Part shown: in pieces, positions 25,303 to 32,609 of the stretch
How the letters are laid out: every line of letters begins with the position of its first letter
Position numbering within the stretch: position 1 is the stretch's first letter
Assembly: GCA_002394685.1 (NCBI GenBank)
Contig: DGUP01000046.1
Span: 33,759 to 97,758 of the forward strand
Direction of reading: 5' to 3'
DNA: 64,000 nt
Origin: Treponema sp. UBA4307
Lineage (GTDB): Bacteria > Spirochaetota > Spirochaetia > Treponematales > Treponemataceae
Position numbers and translations under genes: made by a program
The notes under the pieces: model-generated
Database searches by the model: none
What the model was told of the DNA's origin: nothing
The model's input: only the letters and a program-made list of their open reading frames with translations

Positions 25303-25566
25303 ATGAAGGTTTTAGGAATTAATTCAATTTTTAAAGAGGACAGTTCTCTTTACTACATGAATCATTATACTGCAAATGCAGTAATCGAACTGATAACTCA
25401 GAAGGTTGATCTGCCAGTTAATTTCTCGGTTGAAATTACACCTCTTGGAACAAGAAACATAGATGTTAACTTTAACAAGGATGATATTAACTACCCGGTA
25501 ATGCCTTTAACAAAAGCCTTAAAAACCTTCGTCGATGAGCTTTCAAAGAATGGTGAATTACCCTAA
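25303..25566 (+). CDS. Small conserved-type protein upstream of tsaE, function unknown
   Basis: An 87-residue acidic protein, MKVLGINSIFKEDSSLYY..., without signal peptide, membrane helix or cysteine. Its stop codon abuts the tsaE start, so the two are translationally coupled. No strong ribosome site is visible. The beta-strand-rich middle (NFSVEITPLGTRNIDVNF) suggests a compact folded domain. The family is not recognised; the tight junction with tsaE and codon use support it as a real gene. Confidence 0.75.
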   Translation: MKVLGINSIFKEDSSLYYMNHYTANAVIELITQKVDLPVNFSVEITPLGTRNIDVNFNKDDINYPVMPLTKALKTFVDELSKNGELP

Positions 25567-26004
25567 ATGAATTTTAAAACAACTACATCAGAAGAAACCA
25601 TTAAACTTGGTGAAAAAATCGGTTCTGCCTTAAAGGCGGGCGATATTATTGCAATGAAAGGCACTTTAGGTGCCGGTAAAACAACTATCACAAAAGGAAT
25701 TGCCGCTGCTCTTGGTATAGAAGATACCATAACAAGCCCTACTTTTTGTCTTATCAGTGAATACGAAGGAAAAAAACTTCCCCTCTATCATATGGATGTA
25801 TATCGTCTTGATTCAGAAGAAGATTTTCTTAATCTTGGTGTTGAAGAAATGCTCTATGGAGATGGAGTCTGCATAATTGAATGGAGTGAAAAAGTGATGA
25901 AAGTTTTGCCCAAAAAAACAATCATCCTTACAATTACCCCCGAAGAAGACGGCTCCAGAATCATTCAGCTGGAAAACTGGAATCACGAAGAGATTTGTTT
26001 ATAA
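25567..26004 (+). CDS. tsaE: tRNA threonylcarbamoyladenosine biosynthesis ATPase TsaE
   Basis: A 145-residue TsaE P-loop ATPase. Walker A is GTLGAGKTTITKG. SPTFCLISEYEG and LYHMDVYRLDS are the family's switch-like and catalytic segments, and CIIEWSEK closes the core. It works with TsaB, TsaD and TsaC to make the t6A modification at position 37 of ANN-decoding tRNAs. The ATG follows the upstream stop directly, and tsaB lies 24 bp downstream, so this is a t6A operon segment. tsaD is not in the window. Confidence 0.95.
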   Translation: MNFKTTTSEETIKLGEKIGSALKAGDIIAMKGTLGAGKTTITKGIAAALGIEDTITSPTFCLISEYEGKKLPLYHMDVYRLDSEEDFLNLGVEEMLYGDGVCIIEWSEKVMKVLPKKTIILTITPEEDGSRIIQLENWNHEEICL

Positions 26005-26028
26005 TTTTTTTTTAATAAGGCGAATAAA

Positions 26029-26739
26029 ATGAATGCACTTTCAATTGACTGTTCAGTTTCAAAAATTTCTATTGCTGCTAAAAAGGATAACAAACTTGTA
26101 AAAGTTACTCTGGATGTGGGCATTAAACAGTCAGAAAAGCTTTTACCTGCTATTGATTATGTAATGGCTGAAGCAGAACTTAAAGCAAATGATTTAGACT
26201 ATTCAGCTGTTACAATTGGTCCAGGAACATTTACAGGTTTACGTCTTGGATTAAGTGCCCTGAAAGCAATAAACCTTGCCTATAATGTACCTGTTTATGG
26301 AATTCCATCACTGGAAGCATATCAGTGGCCTTACAGAAAACTTACAGCTTCACTAAAAACTATTGTTCTTCCTCTACTTGAAGAAAAGGAAGATGAATAT
26401 TTTTATGCTCATTATGAAAGCGGAAAACTTCTGACTGAGATTACTTCTGCACCTTATGAAGAAATAATAAAAAGCTTTGATCCTGAAATTACAGTTTTAA
26501 CCTGTGGACCAGGAGCACTTCACTTTACCGAATCTGTAAATGAAAATTTTCCTCTTTATAAAATAAATTGCTTTGCTCCTGAGAATGATTGCTGCGAAAG
26601 TCTTTTCCAGATTGCAGACAATATGATTGAAACAAAACAGCCTCCTCTCCAGGATTATGATGGACCTCTTTACTTTAGAAAAAGTGAAGCAGAATTAGTA
26701 TATGAAAAAAATCATCCCGAAAGTAAGGAAAATAATTGA
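26029..26739 (+). CDS. tsaB: tRNA threonylcarbamoyladenosine biosynthesis protein TsaB
   Basis: A 236-residue TsaB of the ASKHA fold. It begins MNALSIDCSVSKISIAAKKD (the DTS-like phosphate-binding strand) and carries SEKLLPAIDYVMAEA and the diagnostic VTIGPGTFTGLRLGLSALKAI. It is an inactive homologue of TsaD that scaffolds the t6A complex. It is located directly after tsaE and overlaps the following GNAT gene at TTGA, the same tsaE-tsaB-acetyltransferase order that is common in bacteria. Confidence 0.94.
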   Translation: MNALSIDCSVSKISIAAKKDNKLVKVTLDVGIKQSEKLLPAIDYVMAEAELKANDLDYSAVTIGPGTFTGLRLGLSALKAINLAYNVPVYGIPSLEAYQWPYRKLTASLKTIVLPLLEEKEDEYFYAHYESGKLLTEITSAPYEEIIKSFDPEITVLTCGPGALHFTESVNENFPLYKINCFAPENDCCESLFQIADNMIETKQPPLQDYDGPLYFRKSEAELVYEKNHPESKENN

Positions 26740-27218
26740 AACTGATTGAATATAATTCCTATGAAGATAAGGAAAGCCTTCTTAAAAGTATTGAAGCTGT
26801 AAAAGATGAATGGAGAGCTCTCCCCTTTCTTTTATCAATCATTAAAGAAGGAAAATATAATTTTTATTTTAAAAAAGCAAAACTCCTCATGCTTCTGGAT
26901 GATGAAAATCCTGTTGATAAAGAATTTCCTCTGGCATCCATTGCAAATTTCTGTGATCAGGATGAAATCGACTGCGAACTTAAGCCCTGGATTGGATTTG
27001 TATTTACTGCAAAAAAATATCGGGGAAGACACTTAATGGGAACAATCATTGAACACTGCATGAAAGAGGCTGTTACAGAATATCCGGATTCGGAATATGT
27101 ATATGTTTCAACTGGAGAAAAAGGCCTTTATGAAAAATACGGCTTTGAATTTTACCAAAATATGGAAAGCCGCTGGAATGGCACAAGCCTTGTGTACCGC
27201 AGGAAAATTATCAGATAA
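26736..27218 (+). CDS. GNAT-family acetyltransferase
   Basis: A 160-residue GNAT protein. The acetyl-CoA loop is degenerate but recognisable (FTAKKYRGRHLMGTIIEHCM), preceded by the beta4 strand KPWIGFVF and followed by YVYVSTGEKGLYEKYGFEFYQ, the typical C-terminal GNAT block. It starts with TTG at 26736, overlapping the tsaB stop, with GTAAGGA upstream. In many bacteria rimI, the ribosomal S18 acetyltransferase, occupies this place after tsaB. This sequence diverges from RimI, so the substrate is uncertain. Confidence 0.8.
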   Translation: MKLIEYNSYEDKESLLKSIEAVKDEWRALPFLLSIIKEGKYNFYFKKAKLLMLLDDENPVDKEFPLASIANFCDQDEIDCELKPWIGFVFTAKKYRGRHLMGTIIEHCMKEAVTEYPDSEYVYVSTGEKGLYEKYGFEFYQNMESRWNGTSLVYRRKIIR

Positions 27219-27241
27219 TAATAAATGCATAAAAAGAAAAA

Positions 27242-27278
27242 CCTTCTGTATTTTGATTACAGAAGGCTTTGTTTTTTT
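27242..27278. terminator. Bidirectional terminator between the GNAT gene and csrA
   Basis: CCTTCTGTA and TACAGAAGG form a perfect 9-bp stem with a T-rich tail rightward and T5 on the opposite strand, closing both convergent operons. Confidence 0.85.
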
Positions 27279-27308
27279 AATTCTTTTTTATAATTCAATT
27301 TATAAAAA

Positions 27309-27533
27309 TTAGATTTTTCCAAACAACTGTTTAAGTTTATCTTCAGAAGGCTGATTACTTGCAGCTTTATTTTCATCCTGTATAGCCTCAAAAACTTCCT
27401 GTCTGAATACCTTTACATTTTTTGGAGCCTCAACTCCAATTTTAACCTGATCTCCATGAACTTCAATTACAGTTATTGTAATATTGTCACCGATCTTAAT
27501 TTTCTGATCAATTTTTCTTGAAAGGATAAGCAT
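27309..27533 (-). CDS. csrA: Carbon storage regulator / translational repressor CsrA
   Basis: A 74-residue CsrA: MLILSRKIDQKIKIGDNITI, VIEVHGDQVKIGVEAPKNVKVFR. The RNA-binding residues of beta1 (LSRK) and beta5 (the GVEAP...VFR segment) are intact. CsrA binds GGA motifs in mRNA leaders and blocks translation. Its start overlaps the fliW stop by one base (TAATG), the typical FliW-CsrA pairing in which FliW antagonises CsrA until flagellin binds FliW. The likely target in this window is the flaB1 leader hairpin. It ends the sigma-28 flgK operon. Confidence 0.96.
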   Translation of the reverse strand: MLILSRKIDQKIKIGDNITITVIEVHGDQVKIGVEAPKNVKVFRQEVFEAIQDENKAASNQPSEDKLKQLFGKI

Positions 27534-27976
27534 TATTTCTTCTCCTTTCTTTTCAGAGCTTCAACAATATTATGTTTTGTTGAATATTTTTCTCCGTCAA
27601 GAACTGCCTGCATACAGAGCTTCTTTTTTTTATTGATAATAATCGGTCCCTGTAAATTTGCTGTAACAGGACTACCATCATTTGGAACTGTGATAATAGC
27701 CATAACAGCAACATCAACCGGGTCTTTTACTTCAATTTTTTCAAGCTCACTGTCATTAATATCAGCTTCATAATTTTCTTCAATAAGAAAAGGATCAATC
27801 ATAAGAAAGGCAAGACCAGGTTCTTCGATTGACTGAAGCCATATTAAAGGATTGTACTGACTGTCAATAAGAGCATAGTTTTTATATTCCTCGAAACCGT
27901 AAAGTCCCTTTGGAAAAGTTACAAGCTGACTCTCATCAATTTCAACACAACCCATTGATTTTGTTTTAATCTGCAT
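27533..27976 (-). CDS. fliW: Flagellar assembly factor FliW
   Basis: A 147-residue FliW with family hallmarks FPKGLYGFEEYKNYALID, PLIWLQSIEEPGLAFLMIDP and the C-terminal ITVPNDGSPVTANLQGPIIIN. FliW binds either free flagellin or CsrA. When flagellin is exported, FliW is released, sequesters CsrA and so relieves translation of flagellin. It sits between flgL (20 bp) and csrA (1-bp overlap) in one leftward operon, so the regulator pair is made together with the hook-filament junction proteins. Confidence 0.96.
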   Translation of the reverse strand: MQIKTKSMGCVEIDESQLVTFPKGLYGFEEYKNYALIDSQYNPLIWLQSIEEPGLAFLMIDPFLIEENYEADINDSELEKIEVKDPVDVAVMAIITVPNDGSPVTANLQGPIIINKKKKLCMQAVLDGEKYSTKHNIVEALKRKEKK

Positions 27977-27996
27977 ATTTTTTTCCTAATTAAATA

Positions 27997-29241
27997 TTAC
28001 CTTATGTAGTCTAAAAGTGTAGATGAATACATCTGTCCTGCATTACGCATTGTTGCCTGGTTTACATAATCCAGCATCTTCATATCTGTAATTGCTTTGG
28101 TCATATCAACATCACCTTCACGACTTACAAGTGCAGTTACATTAAGATTTGTTTTACTGTTGCGTGAAATATTATTCTGTGCTCTTTCATAATCTGAACC
28201 AACTTTTGCAAGTCTTGTAGTAAGATTTGAAAGTCCTGCATCCAGAGAACCAAGCACTCTTCCACCGATAGCCTCCTGGTCTCCACGGTACATAGCATCT
28301 CTCAAGGCAATTACACTATCAAAGAGAGAACCCCCTGAAACTTTTACATTTGTTTCAAGATTATATGGAGGAAGAGTTGAACGATCCTTAATCATTCCAA
28401 TCTGATTTAATACACTTCCATTTTTATCTTCAAGCCAGATCTGATGTGAATCTGTTGTAAGAAGATCAAGACCGTTAGAAAGATCATCAACCGAAGCTTT
28501 TACAGCAGCACCGCTTGTATTAATCTTTGCCGCAAGAGTATAAACATTATCGCCACGATTAATCTGAATATCAATTCCGTCAACGTTAATTACAGAATCT
28601 TCCTGTGCCTGCCAGGTAGTTAAATCCCTCTGCCCCATAACTTTCTGAGGTTCAGCCCAGAAAATTTTATTTCCGCTGTTATCAATATTCAGATAGGCAT
28701 TTTCATCGACCTCAACTTTGTTAGTACCAACATTACCATTATACTGAACATTTTCAATCAAGGGTTCATTTGCTCCAGGAACATTTCCCATGACTACATC
28801 AAATGCAATTCCTTTTGTTTTTGTTCCTGCAAAAAGTGTATCGCCGTTTGGACCAATTGCATTTGCATTCTGAACCATTTCCTTGAGGAGTTCATTTACT
28901 TCTACAGCCATATTTTTTAAATCATCTTCACTATAGATACCATTAGCTCCCTGAACTGCCAGTTCACGCACACGCTGAACAATTTCAACATTATTTGAAA
29001 TATAGCCTTCCCTTACATTATATTCATCAGCAAGAGTCTGAGCATTTTTCTGAAACTGATTTACACGTGTTAAAAAAGACTGATAGCGAACCAGATGTCC
29101 AGCAGCCAGAGGATCGTCACGCAATGCACCGATTCTGCTTTGAGTACCAATCTGCCTGTTAATTCTGGCATTTCTAACTTCCTGACTTCTAAGGTTATAC
29201 TGTGTATCATTATGATTAAACTGTGAACTGATTCTGTGCAT
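27997..29241 (-). CDS. flgL: Hook-filament junction protein FlgL
   Basis: A 414-residue FlgL/HAP3 of the flagellin superfamily. The N-terminus MHRISSQFNHNDTQYNLR and the D1-like VQRVRELAVQGANGIYSEDD helix resemble flagellin, and the C-terminus ends ADMKML-like (DMKMLDYVNQATMRNAGQM). The ~200-residue insert between is typical of the junction proteins. It links the hook to the filament together with FlgK, whose gene lies 43 bp upstream. No signal peptide, consistent with type III export. Confidence 0.93.
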   Translation of the reverse strand: MHRISSQFNHNDTQYNLRSQEVRNARINRQIGTQSRIGALRDDPLAAGHLVRYQSFLTRVNQFQKNAQTLADEYNVREGYISNNVEIVQRVRELAVQGANGIYSEDDLKNMAVEVNELLKEMVQNANAIGPNGDTLFAGTKTKGIAFDVVMGNVPGANEPLIENVQYNGNVGTNKVEVDENAYLNIDNSGNKIFWAEPQKVMGQRDLTTWQAQEDSVINVDGIDIQINRGDNVYTLAAKINTSGAAVKASVDDLSNGLDLLTTDSHQIWLEDKNGSVLNQIGMIKDRSTLPPYNLETNVKVSGGSLFDSVIALRDAMYRGDQEAIGGRVLGSLDAGLSNLTTRLAKVGSDYERAQNNISRNSKTNLNVTALVSREGDVDMTKAITDMKMLDYVNQATMRNAGQMYSSTLLDYIR

Positions 29242-29284
29242 AATCTAAATCTCCTTTAATTAAACCTGCTAAACCTTAAAGTCA

Positions 29285-31156
29285 TTAAACTTTAAGTCTG
29301 TTGATGATTGTATCAAGAAGCTGGTCCTGAACCGAAACAAACTTTGCTGCTGCATTATACCCATGCTGGAATTTAATGATATCAGCCAGTTCTTCATCAA
29401 TATTTACACCTGAAATACTGTCTCGAAGATCTCTTAAATCATTCATAATTGCATTCTGACTTGCCAGCTGATTTGCAGACTGTTCTCCTTTAAGACCAAT
29501 TTCTGTAACTGTATCTGCAAAGTAATCGTCAAAAGTCCTCTGACTTCCGATCATAACTTTTGTATTTCTGATTGAAGCAATTTCTACTGCCGCACGTGCA
29601 TCTGCCGGATCAGCAAAACCCTGACCATTAGGGAATGCAGCTGCTACAGACTGTTTGTCAGAAATAATTCTCTGATTAACTTCAACATATTCAGCAGGAT
29701 TCATAATTGGAGCTACTGAAAAATTACTTGTTCCTAAAATTTCAACTGCATCTGCCTGATTAAAATCATAAGCATTTTCAGCACCGCTTCCACTTAAAAT
29801 TCCTGCATAACCAGACAGGAACATTCCGCTGTCTTCAATATGACGAATAACAAAATCCGGATTGCCAATTTCATTAGCAGAAGTCGCTTTTAAAACGAGA
29901 TTGTTATTTCTGTCAAGATAAGCTTTTACTTCCCCATTGGAATCGTTAATTCTATTAATTACAGTTTCTACAGTATCTGTTGGATAATAAACAACATTTA
30001 CATCTCCATCAGGACCATTAAAAGTCATTGTTCCAGACAATCCAATCTGCTCATTTTTCTTTAGACCATTTGTTCCTGAAATTCTGAAGATGTAGGAAGT
30101 TTCTTCAACACCATCCCCATCACGGTCATAGTTACCGTTTGCATTTTCAACAAAATAATGTTCTGTAAAAAAATCAAGTCCGGTTACATTATTTTTTCCC
30201 ATACCTGCACGATGTACATCATTAACCAGGTCCATAAAATTCAAAGTCATTGTATTTGTTGACTGAAGCTGATTACGTAAATCTTTATCCCGAAGTTCAA
30301 TTAATGCCCCAAGTTGTCCACCTTTGAAAACAGCGTCATCTCCTGTATCTGACCATACCAGTTTACCGTAGCCGTTGTTATCAAGGATTTCTTCAATCTC
30401 AATCTGACGGGGAACACTACCCTGAACCAGAACATGTCCATTTGTATGAACCATGAACTCATCAGGATCCTTTCTATCAATTGTAACATTTACCAGATTT
30501 GCCAGTTTTTCAACTAAAAGATCTCTGCGGTCCATTAAGTCATTTGGATTATCACCCATTGCCTTAGAGCGAACGATTTCACCATTCAAAGCAGCGATCT
30601 GTCTTGAATAATCATTTACCTGATCTACTGTAGCAATAATATCAGAATTAACCTGATCAGAAATTCCCCTGAGACTTCTATACTGCTGATTGATTGTATT
30701 TGTAAGACTTTCACCTCTTGTTACAACTGCCTGACGGGCTGCATCACTATCAGGATAAACTGAAAGTTCCTGCCATGCCTGCCAGAACATATCCATATTT
30801 GTTCTTACAGATACATCAATAGGTTCATTATAGATTTCTTCTATCATCTGATAGTATTTATCTCTAGTTCCCCAGTAAGATTCTTCATTTGTCTGTGCAA
30901 TAATTCTTGTATCAAGGAGTTCATCTCTTAAACGGGTAATGCTTTGTTCTGCAGGCCCCTGTCCAATCTGTCCGGCAACTTCTGCCCTTTCCAGGTCAGG
31001 ACGATAAAGAGGCTCAAAAGTTGTAACATTAACTCTCTGTCTTGAATAACCTTCAGTATCTGCATTTGAAATGTTATGGCCCGCAGTCTGAATCTGTGTT
31101 GAATGAGCCATGATACTTCTTTTACCAATTTCAATTCCTGCAAATGAACTTGCCAT
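29285..31156 (-). CDS. flgK: Hook-filament junction protein FlgK
   Basis: A 623-residue FlgK/HAP1. The N-terminal rod/hook motif GIEIGKRSIMAHSTQIQTAGHNISNADTEGYSRQ is split across the conserved ANxxTPGYxRQ-type signature. The C-terminus has the flg_bbr pattern VNIDEELADIIKFQHGYNAAAKFVSVQDQLLDTIIN. The central region is large and variable. It forms the first junction zone after the hook. Second gene of the operon, 33 bp after the flgN-like gene. Confidence 0.94.
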   Translation of the reverse strand: MASSFAGIEIGKRSIMAHSTQIQTAGHNISNADTEGYSRQRVNVTTFEPLYRPDLERAEVAGQIGQGPAEQSITRLRDELLDTRIIAQTNEESYWGTRDKYYQMIEEIYNEPIDVSVRTNMDMFWQAWQELSVYPDSDAARQAVVTRGESLTNTINQQYRSLRGISDQVNSDIIATVDQVNDYSRQIAALNGEIVRSKAMGDNPNDLMDRRDLLVEKLANLVNVTIDRKDPDEFMVHTNGHVLVQGSVPRQIEIEEILDNNGYGKLVWSDTGDDAVFKGGQLGALIELRDKDLRNQLQSTNTMTLNFMDLVNDVHRAGMGKNNVTGLDFFTEHYFVENANGNYDRDGDGVEETSYIFRISGTNGLKKNEQIGLSGTMTFNGPDGDVNVVYYPTDTVETVINRINDSNGEVKAYLDRNNNLVLKATSANEIGNPDFVIRHIEDSGMFLSGYAGILSGSGAENAYDFNQADAVEILGTSNFSVAPIMNPAEYVEVNQRIISDKQSVAAAFPNGQGFADPADARAAVEIASIRNTKVMIGSQRTFDDYFADTVTEIGLKGEQSANQLASQNAIMNDLRDLRDSISGVNIDEELADIIKFQHGYNAAAKFVSVQDQLLDTIINRLKV

Positions 31157-31189
31157 AATAATCTCCTGAAAATTCTACGGGTTCTTCAA

Positions 31190-31630
31190 TTAAAATACTG
31201 TGTTTACCATTACACTCTGAAGGTCAGGTTTTACCATTCCATATGGAGAGTAAGTTGTTGCTTTTTTACTGTCTGCACAGTCATCCATAAAATCCTGAAT
31301 AAACTTTTTAGTTGTATTAACATAAGCTGCAAGAGCAGAATTCTCTATTTTACTTTTTGAAAGTTTGGATCTTACACTTGTAAATACAGGAAGAACACTT
31401 TCTGTAAAATAAAGTTCCACATTGTCTTCTACAAGGGCATCTCTTCTGCTGTCCAGTTCAACAAAAGAATCTGAAATAAGTTTTGACTGATGAATATTAT
31501 TTTCAAGATCAACCCAGTTCTTTTCTCGAATATTCTGGTGAATATCAGATTGAACCTTAAGCATGGAATCAAGAAGCAGATCCTGCTTAGTTAAGATTTC
31601 ACAAAGCTCTTTTTCTACATTCTCAGCCAT
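31190..31630 (-). CDS. FlgN-like flagellar export chaperone
   Basis: A 146-residue, largely alpha-helical acidic protein (MAENVEKELCEILTKQDLLLDSML...). Its size, helix content and place directly before flgK fit FlgN, the chaperone of FlgK and FlgL, though similarity is too low to assert by eye. The start at 31630 has AAGAGG about 8 nt upstream. A longer frame beginning at 31675 would overlap the promoter and is rejected. First gene of the flgK-flgL-fliW-csrA transcript. Confidence 0.75.
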   Translation of the reverse strand: MAENVEKELCEILTKQDLLLDSMLKVQSDIHQNIREKNWVDLENNIHQSKLISDSFVELDSRRDALVEDNVELYFTESVLPVFTSVRSKLSKSKIENSALAAYVNTTKKFIQDFMDDCADSKKATTYSPYGMVKPDLQSVMVNTVF

Positions 31631-31674
31631 ATATAAACCTCTTATTTTTTCAAATTTAGAATTCTTCCTTTCCA

Positions 31675-31701
31675 ATATCGGAATCTGATTATTTGTCTTT
31701 A
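31675..31701 (-). promoter_or_regulatory. Sigma-28 promoter of the flgN-flgK-flgL-fliW-csrA operon
   Basis: Read leftward: TAAA (31701-31698), exactly 15 nt, then TCCGATAT (31682-31675). This differs by one base from the sigma-D form GCCGATAT. Transcription would start about 30 nt before the flgN-like ATG. Confidence 0.72.
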
Positions 31702-31811
31702 GTTTTTTTTAATTGATAATTGTTTTTTTAAAGAAAAAAGTATTTTTTATGGAAAAAAATGATAAATTGATTTTTTTTAAGTAATTTTTTATGAAATTTC
31801 ACAATTTATTC

Positions 31812-31841
31812 TTGACACGAAAACCATTTTTAATATATAGT
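31812..31841 (+). promoter_or_regulatory. Sigma-70-type promoter of the tRNA cluster
   Basis: TTGACA at 31812-31817 and TATAGT at 31836-31841, 18 bp apart, just before tRNA-His. An AT-rich tract upstream could act as an UP element. Confidence 0.75.
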
Positions 31842-31859
31842 CTAACTCATCGATTACAT

Positions 31860-31932
31860 GGTGCCTGTAGTTCAGCGGTAGAATCCCAGATTGTGGATCT
31901 GGTTGTCGTGGGTTCGAACCCCACCAGGCACC
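31860..31932 (+). tRNA. tRNA-His (GTG)
   Basis: Cloverleaf with acceptor GTGCCTG/CAGGCAC, anticodon stem CCAGA/TCTGG, loop TTGTGGA (anticodon GTG) and T arm GTGGG-TTCGAAC-CCCAC. The G at 31860 provides the extra G-1 paired with discriminator C that marks tRNA-His. Confidence 0.95.
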
Positions 31933-31977
31933 CAGACCTACCGATAGACAGTGAACAGGTCTTGTAACCTTAGATAA

Positions 31978-32051
31978 GCGCCCGTAGCTCAACTGGATAG
32001 AGCAATGGACTTCGAATCCGGAGGTTGCAGGTTCAAATCCTGTCGGGCGCA
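31978..32051 (+). tRNA. tRNA-Arg (TCG)
   Basis: Acceptor GCGCCCG/CGGGCGC with discriminator A. Anticodon loop CTTCGAA gives TCG. The T arm GCAGG-TTCAAAT-CCTGT contains one G-T pair. The outer two anticodon-stem positions are non-Watson-Crick (A-G, T-G), otherwise normal. Confidence 0.93.
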
Positions 32052-32110
32052 GGTAACTTTTCCGGCATACGGATAATTGAAAAAATTACCGTAAAACCGA
32101 ATAATTTTTC

Positions 32111-32183
32111 GGGCGATTAGCTCAGCTGGTAGAGCAACAGACTCTTAATCTGTGGGTCGGGAGTTCGATCCTCCCATCGCTCA
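32111..32183 (+). tRNA. tRNA-Lys (CTT)
   Basis: Acceptor GGGCGAT/ATCGCTC with one G-T pair and discriminator A. Anticodon stem ACAGA/TCTGT with loop CTCTTAA gives CTT. T arm GGGAG-TTCGATC-CTCCC. Confidence 0.95.
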
Positions 32184-32227
32184 TTTCGGATTTGAAACAT
32201 AGTGTCCAAGCCGGTTAACACTTTCAA

Positions 32228-32308
32228 GCGAGGGTGGTGAAATTGGCAGACACGCCAGACTTAGGATCTGGTGCCTTTGGCGTGAGGGTTCAAGTCCCTT
32301 CCCTCGCA
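32228..32308 (+). tRNA. tRNA-Leu (TAG)
   Basis: An 81-nt class II tRNA with long variable arm. Acceptor GCGAGGG/CCCTCGC, anticodon loop CTTAGGA (TAG), variable arm TGCCTTTGGCG region, T arm AGGG-TTCAAGT-CCCT. Confidence 0.95.
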
Positions 32309-32317
32309 TTAATTTTT

Positions 32318-32389
32318 GCAGGAATGGCTCAGTGGTAGAGCGCGACCTTGCCAAGGTCGATGTCGCGGGTTCGATCCCCGTTTCCTGCT
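32318..32389 (+). tRNA. tRNA-Gly (GCC), copy 1
   Basis: Acceptor GCAGGAA/TTCCTGC with discriminator T. Anticodon stem CGACC/GGTCG with loop TTGCCAA (GCC). Identical over all 72 nt to copy 2 at 32465. Confidence 0.95.
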
Positions 32390-32464
32390 CTAGTTCAATA
32401 GTAATTACTGGAGAACGAAAACAGACAGTATTGCAGAATTCCAAGAACTGTCAACAATTTTTTT

Positions 32465-32536
32465 GCAGGAATGGCTCAGTGGTAGAGCGCGACCTTGCCA
32501 AGGTCGATGTCGCGGGTTCGATCCCCGTTTCCTGCT
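32465..32536 (+). tRNA. tRNA-Gly (GCC), copy 2
   Basis: Identical to copy 1, including TTTTT before and CTA after the gene, with a 75-nt unrelated spacer between the copies. A recent tandem duplication or gene conversion is likely. Confidence 0.95.
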
Positions 32537-32545
32537 CTAAAGTAA

Positions 32546-32580
32546 GGCGATTTGGGGTTAAACTAAATCGCTTTTTTTTT
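32546..32580 (+). terminator. Terminator of the tRNA cluster
   Basis: GCGATTT (32547-32553) pairs with AAATCGC (32565-32571), followed by T9. It ends the tRNA transcript 30 bp before tig. Confidence 0.88.
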
Positions 32581-32609
32581 ACTTAAAATTTTTTTAAGGG
32601 GACACTAAA

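Noticed and set aside
32332..32586. A plus-strand frame with two repeated protein segments
   Set aside because: It reads through the duplicated tRNA-Gly genes; the protein repeat is the tRNA duplication.
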